In this document: piece after piece, positions 55,697 through 64,000 of the stretch | Layout of the letters: every line of letters starts with the position of its first letter | Position numbering within the stretch: position 1 is the stretch's first letter | Source: Elephas maximus indicus | Taxonomy: Eukaryota > Chordata > Mammalia > Proboscidea > Elephantidae | Assembly (NCBI RefSeq): GCF_024166365.1 | Contig: NC_064820.1 | Location: forward strand, 139,024,001-139,088,000 | Length of the DNA: 64,000 nt | Reading direction: 5' to 3' | Made by a program: the position numbers and the translations under genes | The notes under the pieces: generated by a model | What the model saw: only the letters and a program-made list of their open reading frames with translations | Database searches by the model: none | Told to the model about the DNA's origin: nothing

Positions 55697-57017
55697 AGAG
55701 AAACAAATCACCAATTTCATATGGCAGGGAAAGAGGCCCTGAATAAGTAAACCAAAAAAAAAAAAAACCAAACCCAGTGCCATCAAGTCGATTCCGACTC
55801 ATAGCGACCCTATATATGAGTCATAAGTAAAACATTACTGAAAAAGAAGAACAAAGTGGGAGGCCTCACTCTACCTGATTTTAGAACCTATTATACCACC
55901 ACAGTAGTCAACACACCCTGGTACTGGTACAACAACAGACACATAGACCTATGGAACATAATTGAGAATCCAGACATAAATCCATCCACATATGAGCAGC
56001 TGATATTTGACAAAGACCCCAAATCAGTTAAATGGAGAAAAGACAGTCGTTTTAACAAATGGTGCTGGCATAACTGGATATCCATCTGCAAAAAATGAAA
56101 CAAGACCCATACCTCACACCATGCACAAAAATGAACTCAAAATGGATCAAAGACCTAAATATAAAATCTAAAAAGATAAAAATAATGGAACAAAAATGGG
56201 GACAACATTAGGAGCCCTAATACATGGCATGAACAGTATACAAAACATTACTAACAATGCAGAAGAAAAACTAGATAACTGGAAACTCCTAAACATCAAA
56301 CACCTATGCTCATCCAACGACTTCCCCAAAAGAGTAAAAAGATTATCTACGGACTGGGAAAAATTTTTTAGCTACGATATTTCCGATTAGCACCTGATCT
56401 CTAAAATCTACATCATACTGCAAAAACTCAACTACAAAAAGACAAATAACCCAATTAAAAAATGGGCAAAAGATATGAACAGACACTTCGCTAAAGAAAA
56501 TATTCAGGTAGTTAACAGATACATGAGGAAATGCTCACGATCACTAGCCATTAGAGAAATGCAAATCAAAACTACAATGAGATATCTTTAATCCAAAGAA
56601 CACAAAATAATCAATGTTGGAGAGGTTGTGGAGAAACTGGAACACTTATACACTGCTGAATGTAAAATGGTACAATCGCTATGGAAGTCGATTTGGCACT
56701 TCCTTAAAAAGCTAGAAATAGAACTACCATACAATTCAGCAATCCCACTCCTTGGAATATAACCTAGAGAAATAAGAGCCTTTACACAAACAGATATCTG
56801 CATACCCATATTCACTGCAGCACTGTTTACAACAGCAAAAAGACAGAAGCAACAAAGGTGCCCATCAATAGATGAATGGATAAATTATGGTATATTCACA
56901 CAATGGAATACTACTCATCAATAAAGAAAAATGATGAATCCAAGAAACATTTCATAACATGGAGGAATCTGGAAGGCATTATGCTAAGTGAAATTAGTCA
57001 GGTGCAAAAGGACAAAC
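55697..57017 (+). mobile_element. L1, 5'-truncated ORF2 C-terminal part
   Basis: Starts at GAGAAACAAATCACCAATTT and follows the same L1 subfamily as 62,650-63,380: the frame 55,856-56,098 ([19 protein letters not shown]) and 56,876-57,110 (WYIHTMEYYSSIKKNDESK), the conserved ORF2 C-terminal region. Homology stops near 57,017 at a T-run. The L1 3'UTR and poly(A) are missing. Confidence 0.85.
55751..55822 (-). mobile_element. 5'-truncated AfroSINE in L1, 8-bp TSD
   Basis: Tail part only (CCAAACCCAGTGCCATCAAG through CATAGCGACCCTATA), flanked by ATAAGTAA at 55,743-55,750 and 55,823-55,830. Comparison with the uninterrupted L1 at 62,693-62,712 confirms the insertion. Confidence 0.9.
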
Positions 57018-57395
57018 GTTGTTTTTTTTTTTTTTTTTTTTTGGAGGCCAATTTAGCTTTTCCAGGATATGAATTTGGTAGAAATAGCACATTATGTAAA
57101 TTTTTCCCAAAGTTCTACTGTACCGTAATCTAAAATTTTACTCACTACTTTGTTTTCTATTTTAATTAGTGTCCAGCCACACTGTCCAGTATGGCTGACT
57201 AGAGATTACATGATGAAATCAAGCAAAAACATAACTATTGTCCAGTACTAGAGTGTCATTAAAATAATAACCCAAATCTGAATATAAATATTCTTTCATT
57301 AGTAAGTTTACAGGAAGAAATTAAAGCCATACTGTTAAGTCACCCTGACTTTAAAGTTAAAGTCCAAATAAAATAAAGATTAAAATATATTTTCC
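57018..57395. other. T-run and unassigned sequence
   Basis: A run of about 22 T (57,021-57,042) abuts the truncated L1, followed by 350 bp of unidentified AT-rich sequence. The T-run could be the poly(A) tail of a minus-strand retrocopy of unknown origin, but no AATAAA precedes it in that orientation and no TSD is evident. Confidence 0.4.
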
Positions 57396-58661
57396 AAGGC
57401 AGAGCCAAGATGGCAGAATAGACAGAATTTTCCGGCAAGCCCTTTTTACAACAAGGATCAAAAAAAACAAGTGAAATGAGTATATTTGTGACAAGCTGGG
57501 AGCTCTGAGCTTCAGAGGCAACCTTAGAAAATGAACTGAGGGGCAGGAGGAGGAAGATATGGTTCAGAAGTGGAGAGGAGTTACCAGACCTGAATCACGT
57601 GGAGCCCTCAGGCACCACTCCTGGAGTGGCGGCAGCGGGCTGGTACTAGCGTTCAGACACAGTTTCCTTAGGGAGAAGCAGCCAGCCACACAGCCCACTC
57701 ACACCTCCGGAACCTAAGGAGAATGGCATTGTCAGCAAAAGCTAAGTACTTGCATATATTTTAACAAGCCCCGCCCCACCCACAAACCAGCTTCAGCGGC
57801 TGAATTCCCTGAGCCTGAGATAGGCACTGTTGAGCACCTAGAGCCATCATCCTGGCCTTGGGGAAGGAAAAAATGTGCAAATGGGGGGAAAGTTAATTTG
57901 CTAGCTCCACTAACCGCAGGAACTCAGGACAGAAGCAGCTGCTGTCAGGCATAAACCGTCTGCTGGCTTTGAGCACCTTTCCCTTCTGCAGGGACCTGTG
58001 GGGGCCTATTTCAGGAGAATAGGCCCTTGTTGGCAGACTCCAACCATTTCAGCTGTGTGATGGAGAGGTGGCTATTTGATGTTTGACATTGCTTTACCTA
58101 TTAATCAAGGTCCTGACCTACCCACATCAGGGACCTAAGGACTGGTAGCTCCACTCAGGTCACCCAGCCACCCGCGACAGGGGTCCAAAGATAACTGCTA
58201 CCTCCCAGTCCTTACAATCAAAAACTTTGGGTGCCCATGGTCAGTCTGCACAACCCACCCACCTGCACACTCTAGGGAACAGGGACGTACTTTCCTCAGA
58301 GACACTCAGGGGTTGGTTCTCAGCACCCTCCATTGTTCAGAGCGTGACCCCCTGCTGCAATCAGATACTGGTATATACATTAATCACGCCTGCCCCTCTA
58401 AGGCTGTAGGACAGAACCTGTACCACACACTTGATGATCACCTACCTGGAAACCTGGGCTGAATTCATACAAAAAAACTGAATGGACTCCTAGACTGATA
58501 TACCTGATGAAAGCTCTAGCCAACTGGGGACAGGATGTTAGAGCTCCAAAGGCAAACATAATCAAGCTACCTCACTCAAGCAACCCATAGGAGTACATCA
58601 AAACAAAACAAAGTAAGAAGCTACAACACAGTAAGCACTCATAAGCTAATAAAATAACTTA
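57396..58661 (+). promoter_or_regulatory. L1 5'UTR (internal promoter region)
   Basis: About 1.27 kb before ORF1. It opens with CCAAGATGGC, which matches the YY1-type site at the start of many mammalian L1s. The GC-moderate, CpG-poor state suggests decay by methylation-driven mutation. Confidence 0.75.
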
Positions 58662-59782
58662 TTGATGGCTCAGACACAACAGTCAATATCAAGTCACATA
58701 AAGAAACACACCATGATCACCTCAACAGGCTCTCAAAACAAAGAATCCAGGGATCTTCTAGATGAAAGTGCATTCCTGGAATTACCAGATGCAGAATACA
58801 AAAGTTTAATATACAGAACCCTTCAAGACATCAGAAAGGAAATGAGACAATACGCAGAACAAGCCAAGGAACACACAGATAAAGCAAGTGAAGAAATTAG
58901 AAAGATTATTCAGGAACAAAATGAAAAGCTTAATAAGCTTGAAAAATCCACAGACAGGCACCAATCAGAAATTCGATTAACAATAAAATTACAGAAGTGG
59001 GCAACTCAGCAGAAAGTCAGAGGAGCAGAATTGAGCAGGTAGAAGCTAGAATTTCTGAACCTGAAGACAAATCACTTGGCACGAATATATATGAAGAAAA
59101 ACCAGATAAAAGAATTTTAAAAATGAAGAAAACTTAAGAATCATGTGGGACTCTATTAAGAGAAATAACCTACGAGTGACTGGAGTACCAGAACAGGGAG
59201 GGATAACAGAAAATACAGAGAGAATTGTTGAAGATTTGTAGGCAGAAAACTTCCCTGGTATTGCGAAAGACGAGAAGATATTTATCCAAGATGCTCATCG
59301 AACTCCACATAGGGAAGATGTTAAAAGAAAGTCACCAAGACATATTATAATCAAACTTGCCAAAACCAAAGATAAAGAGAGAATTATAAGAGCAGCAAGG
59401 GATAAACGAAAAGTCACCTACAAAGGAGAGCCAATAAGCAGAAACCACGCAGGTAAGAAGGCAATGGGATGATATATTTAAAAAACTGAAGGAAAAAAAT
59501 TGCCTTCCAAGAATTATAAATCCACCAAAACTGTCACTTAAATATGAAGGTGAAATTAAGACATTTCCAGATAAACACAAGTTGAGGGAATTCATAAAAA
59601 CCAAACCAAAACTACGAGAAATACTAAAGGGGGTTCTTTGGTTAGAAAATCATAATATCAGGTATCAACTCAAGGCTAAAACACCAGGCAGAGCAACCAG
59701 AAGTCAACCCAGACAGGGAAATCCAAAAAAACAAAGCAAGATTATTAATCAAAAAAAAAAAAAAAAGCTCAAAACAAGGTAA
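58662..59782 (+). pseudogene. L1 ORF1 (RNA-binding protein), disabled
   Basis: ORF1p is the trimeric RNA-binding chaperone of the L1 particle. The first frame (126 codons to 59,042) gives the N-terminus and a heptad-like coiled coil (KEMRQYAEQAKEHTDKASEE). It then shifts frame; the RRM-like part reads RVTGVPEQGG and PRHIIIKLAKTKDKERIIRA, and the C-terminal domain continues in the frame 59,582-59,782 (LREFIKTKPKLREILKGVLW). Frameshifts (about 59,035 and 59,440-59,500) and a TAG at about 59,238 disable it. Confidence 0.88.
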
Positions 59783-60149
59783 CAGCAATGTCATTATATA
59801 AAAGAAGACAACATTAGAATAATAAAGAAGGCTAAGAAATGTAATCATACACCTTCCATACAGAGAGGAAGATATAGCGCTACAAAAAAATAAATGCTAG
59901 TTTAAAATCTAGAAAAATAGGGGTAAATAATAAGGTAACCACAAAGGAGACAAACTATCCTACTCATCAAAATAAAATACAAGAAAAAAATAGAGACTCA
60001 GCAGAAACAAAATCAACAACAAATATGGGGAAAGGATAATATATAAAGATAATCTACTAAGCACATAAAATCAAGTGGGAGAAAGAAACTGTTGATAACA
60101 CACAAAAAAAGACATCAAAATGATTGCACTAAATTCATAAAAAAAAAAA

Positions 60150-63100
60150 AAAAATACTATCCATAATTACCCTGAATGTAAATGGACTAAATGCACCAAT
60201 AAAGAGACAGAGCAGCCACAATGGATTAAAAAACAAGATCCGTCTACATGCTGCCTAGAAGAGACACACCTTAGACTTAGAGACACAAACAAACTAAAAC
60301 TCAAAGGATGGAAAAATATATATATCAAGCAAACAATAATCAAAAAAGAGCAGGAGTGGCAATATTAATTTCTGACAAAATAGACTTTAAAGTTAAATCC
60401 ATCATAAAGGAAAAGGAAGGACACTATATAATGATTAATGACACAATACACCAAGAAGATATAACCATATCGAATACTTACGCACCCAATGACAGGGCTG
60501 CAACATACATAGAACAAACTCCATCAGCACTGAAAAGTGAGATAGACAGCTCCACGATGATAGTAGGAGGCTTCAACACACCACATTCGGTGAAGGACAG
60601 GACATCCAGAAAGAAGCTCAATAAAGACACGGAAGATCTAAATGCCACAATCAACCAGCTTGACCTCATACACATATACAGAACACTCCACCCAACAGCA
60701 ACCAAGTATACTTTCTTTTCTAGCGCACATGGAACATTCTCTAGAATAGACCACATATTAGGTCATAAAACAAGCCTTAGCAGAATCCAAAACACTGAAA
60801 TATTACAAAGCATCTTCTCTGACCATAAGGCCATAAAAGTGGAAATCAATAACAGGAAAAGCAGGGAAAAGAAATCAAACACTTGGAAACTGAACAATAC
60901 TCTGCTCAAAAAAAAAATGGATTATAGAAGACATTAGGATGGAATAAAGAAATTCCGAGAATCCAATGAGAATGAAAACACTTCCTATCAGAACCTTTGG
61001 GACACAGCAAAAGCGGTGCTCAGAGGCCAATTCATATCAATAAGTGCACACATACAAAAAGAAGGGCCAAAATCAAAGAATTATCTCTACAACTTGAACA
61101 AATAGAGAGAGACAAAAGAAACCCACAGCACAAGAAGAAGACAAACAATAAAAATTAGAGCTGAACTAAATGAAATAGAAAACAGAAAAACAACTGAAAG
61201 AATTAACAACACCAACAGCTGTTTTTTTCTAAAAAAATCAACCAAATTGATAAACCACTGGCCAAACTGACAAAAAACAGGAGAGGAAGCAAATAACCCA
61301 AGTAAGAAATGACAAGGGCAATATTACAACAGACCCAACTGAAATTAAAAGAATCATATCAGATTACTATAAAAAATTGTACTTTAACAAATTTGAATAC
61401 CTAGAAGAAATGGATGAATTCTAGAAACACACCACCTACCTAAACTAACACAAACAGAGGTAGAACTAAATAGACCCATAACAAAAAAAAGAGATTGGAA
61501 AGGTAATCAAAAAACTCCCAACAAAAAAAAAAAAGCCCTGGTCTGGATGGCTTCACTGCAGAGTTGCAGAGTTCTACGAAACTTTCAGAGAAGAGTTAAC
61601 ACCGCTACTACTAAAGGTATTTCAGAGCATAGAAAAGGATGGAACACTTCCTAACTCATTCTATGAAGCCAGCATATCCCTGACACCAAAACCAGCTAAA
61701 GGCAGCACAAAAAAAATAAAATTACACACCTATATCCCTCATGAACACAGATGCAAAAATCCTCAACAAAATTCTAGCCAATAGAATTCAACAACATATC
61801 AAAAAAATAATCCACCATGACCAAGTGGGATTTATACCAGGTATGCAAGGTTGGTTCATTATTAGAAAAACAATTAATATAATCCACCCTATAAATAAAA
61901 CAAAAGACAAAAACCATATGATCTTATCAATGGATTCAGAAAAGGCATTTGATAAAGTTCAAAACCCATTCATGATAAAAACTCTCAGCATAATAGGAAT
62001 AGAAGGAAAATTCCTCAACATAATAAAGGGCATTTATACAAAGCCAATAGCCAACATCATCCTAAATGGGGAGAGCCTGAAAGCATTTCCCTTGAGAATG
62101 GGAACCAGACAAGGATGCCCTTTATCACTGCTCTTATTCAACATTGTGCTGGAGGTCCTAGCCAGAGTAATTAGGCTAGACAAAGAAATAAAGGGCATCC
62201 AGATTGGCAAGGAAGAAGTAAAATTATCTCTATTTGCAGATGACATGATCTTATACACAGAAAACCCAAAGGAATCTTCAAGAACATTACTGAAACTAAT
62301 AGAAGAGTTCAGCAGAGAATCACGTTACAAGATAAACACACAAAAATCACTTGGATTCCTATACATCAAAAAAAAGAACATCAAAGAGGAAATCACCAAA
62401 TCAATACCATTCACGGTGGCCCCCAAGAAGATAAAATACTTAGGAATAAATCTTACCAAAGTTTTTTATACAAGGAAAACTACAAGGTACTACTGCAAGA
62501 AACCAAAAGGGACCTACATAAGTGGAAAAATACATCTTGCTCATGGATAGGAAGACTTAACATTGTAAAAATGTCTATTCTACCAAAAGCCATCTATATA
62601 TACAATGTACTTTTGATCCAAATTCCAATGACATTTTTTAACATGATGGAGAAACAAATCACCAACTTCATATGGAAGGGCAAGAAGCCCCGGATAAGTA
62701 AAGCATTACTGAAAAAGAAGAACAAAGTGGGAGGCCTCACTCTACCTGATTTTAGAACCTATCATACAGCCACAGTAGTCAAAACAGCCTGGTACTAGTA
62801 CAACAACAGACACATAGACCAATGGAACAGAATTGAGAACCCCGATATAAATCCATCCACATATGAGCAGCTGATATTTGACAAAGGCCCAGTGTCAGTT
62901 AATTGGGGAAAAGATAGTCTTTTTAACAAATGGTGCTAGCATAACTGGATATCCATCTGCAAAAAAATGAAACAGGATCCATACCTCACACCATGCACAA
63001 AAGCTAACTCCAAAAGGATAAAAGACCTAAACATAAAGTCTGAAACAATAAAGATCATAGAAGAAAAAGTAGGGACAATGTTAGGAGCCCTAATACAAGG

Positions 63101-63381
63101 CATAAACAGAATACAAAACATTACCAAAAATGACGAAGAGAAACCAGATAACTGGGAGCTCCTAAAAATCAAACACCTATGCTCATCTAGAGACTTCACC
63201 AAAAGAGTAAAAAGACCACCTACAGACTGGGAAAAAAATTTCAGCTATGACATCTCTGACCAGCACTTGATCTCTAAAATCTACGTGATTCCGCTAAAAC
63301 TCAACTACAAAAAGACAAACAACCCAATTAAAAAAATGGGCAAAGGATATGAGCAGGCACTTCACTAAAGAAGACATTCAG
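60150..63381 (+). pseudogene. L1 ORF2 (endonuclease/reverse transcriptase), disabled
   Basis: Endonuclease: starts near TLNVNGLNAP (about 60,172). The frame 60,308-60,937 has SNTYAPNDRA, IVGGFNTPHS (the usual GDFNTP has Gly for the catalytic Asp), RIDHILG and SDHKAIKVEI. Reverse transcriptase: the frame 61,741-62,550 has [32 protein letters not shown] and an intact FADD ([18 protein letters not shown]). Further frames at 62,571-62,798 and 62,967-63,368 cover the region after RT. Stops between the frames and the D-to-G change make it inactive. The C-terminal Cys-rich part is lost at the younger L1. Confidence 0.92.
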
Positions 63382-64000
63382 GGCGCGGGGGCCAAGATGG
63401 CGGACTAGGTGGACGCTCCCGCAGATCCCTCTTGCAACAAAGACTCGGAAAAACAAGGGAATCGATCACATACATAACAATCTACGAACTCTGAACAACA
63501 AGCACAGACTTAGAGACGGAGGACGAACAAATACGGGCAGACAGCGACTGTTTTCAGAACTAGGAGCCAGCGCACCAGGCAGGTGACCTTCGGAGCTCGA
63601 TCTGGGGCAGAGCCCAGGGGGGCAGATGGCACAGAAAGGGGGCCCACCCCTTCCCCCCCGAACCCATCCCGGGAGGAAGCCTAGCAGGTTGGCGCGGGCG
63701 GCGTAGGGGCGCAGCCGGAGGGAGAAGCACCCGGGAGGCAGTGACTGATCTGGGAGGGGGGAGAACAGCGTCCCAGCTGGGGTGCGGTCCCGCCGGGAGT
63801 TAGGCGAGAAGCCAACGGGGCGCGAGCGGGGGGGGGGGTCAGCTGTGTTTCCCTGGAGTGACCCCAGGGCGGGGCCCACGCGTTCGTGCGGGAGGACGCG
63901 CACCCAGTCCGCGCGTGTGGCACGGCACACCAGAGGGAGAAATCCCCGGAGGTGTCTGGTCTCAAAACAGGGAAAGCAGCATCCCAGACGGGGAGCCATT
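63382..64000 (+). mobile_element. Younger L1, 5'UTR start (runs off the window)
   Basis: GGCGCGGGGGCCAAGATGGC starts exactly where homology to the older L1 ends (after AAGACATTCAG). It is GC-rich with many CpGs and an uninterrupted G-run (about 63,829-63,838), unlike everything else in the window. This is the expected appearance of a young L1 promoter with a YY1-type site near position +10. Retained CpGs argue for a recent insertion. Long minus-strand frames here are composition artefacts. ORF1 and ORF2 would lie beyond 64,000. Confidence 0.85.

Larger units (their letters stand above)
57396..63381 (+). mobile_element. Near full-length L1, disabled, interrupted by a younger L1
   Basis: Starts with a canonical L1 5' end (CAAGGCAGAGCCAAGATGGC) and proceeds through 5'UTR, ORF1 and ORF2. 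It is cut at about 63,381 within the ORF2 C-terminal region by another L1. The remaining 3' part presumably lies beyond the window. Both ORFs are broken. Confidence 0.92.

Noticed and set aside
63466..63999. 177-codon minus-strand frame
   Set aside because: Lies in the GC-rich 5'UTR of a plus-strand L1. The Pro/Arg-rich translation reflects composition.

Overview
This window is repeat-dense, non-coding mammalian nuclear DNA, and the repeats point to an afrotherian, most likely an elephant or close paenungulate relative. The marker is a tRNA-derived SINE present in about thirty copies on both strands. Its 5' half carries pol III box A/B-like motifs (e.g. AGTGGTTAAGTGCTACAG and GGTCGGCAGTTCGAATCC), and its 3' half ends in the same sequence as the RTE-type LINEs found here. 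That combination fits AfroSINE plus the afrotherian RTE LINE. No intact host gene, rRNA, functional tRNA or CRISPR array is visible. I place the window in a gene desert or a very large intron.

Layout. 0-15 kb: an internally deleted RTE, ancient L2 and MIR fragments, scattered AfroSINEs, TA/TG microsatellites, a composite SINE with a tRNA-Gly-like head, a 5'-truncated RTE and a 60-bp-arm foldback. 15-19 kb: a full-length (3.1 kb) but dead RTE with 11-bp target-site duplications (TSDs), inserted in an old L2. 19-33 kb: L1M fragments (5'UTR 24.6-25.9 kb; ORF2 and 3'UTR 26.7-31.2 kb), two MER5A elements and more AfroSINEs. 33.6-35.7 kb: a poly(A)-tailed retrocopy of XRCC6 (Ku70), broken by frameshifts and stops, apparently keeping one 122-nt intron and lacking about 130 nt of exon. 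35.7-38.1 kb: two RTE copies head to head. 38-49 kb: old L1/LTR-like pieces and L2. Here an RTE sits inside L2 and a solo class-I-type ERV LTR (4-bp TSD) sits inside that RTE. A ~330-bp block is also duplicated, and both copies share a tiny SINE insertion. 49.5-52.7 kb: an old L1. 55.7-64 kb: three L1s on the + strand: a 5'-truncated ORF2 end, a 6-kb copy starting with its own 5'UTR and carrying decayed ORF1 and ORF2, and the CpG-rich 5' end of a younger L1 that interrupts it and runs off the window.

The window is best read as a record of retrotransposition. RTE-type machinery probably moved RTE, its deletion derivatives and the AfroSINEs; L1 probably moved L1 and the XRCC6 copy. Insertion order can be read from nesting and TSDs. 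I found no new coding system. The most informative items are the partly unspliced XRCC6 retrocopy, the 25-37 bp SINE micro-insertions with TSDs, the duplicated block dated by a shared SINE, two RTE-derived non-autonomous forms, and a foldback family with two copies. Family names come from recognition by eye; no database search was run.
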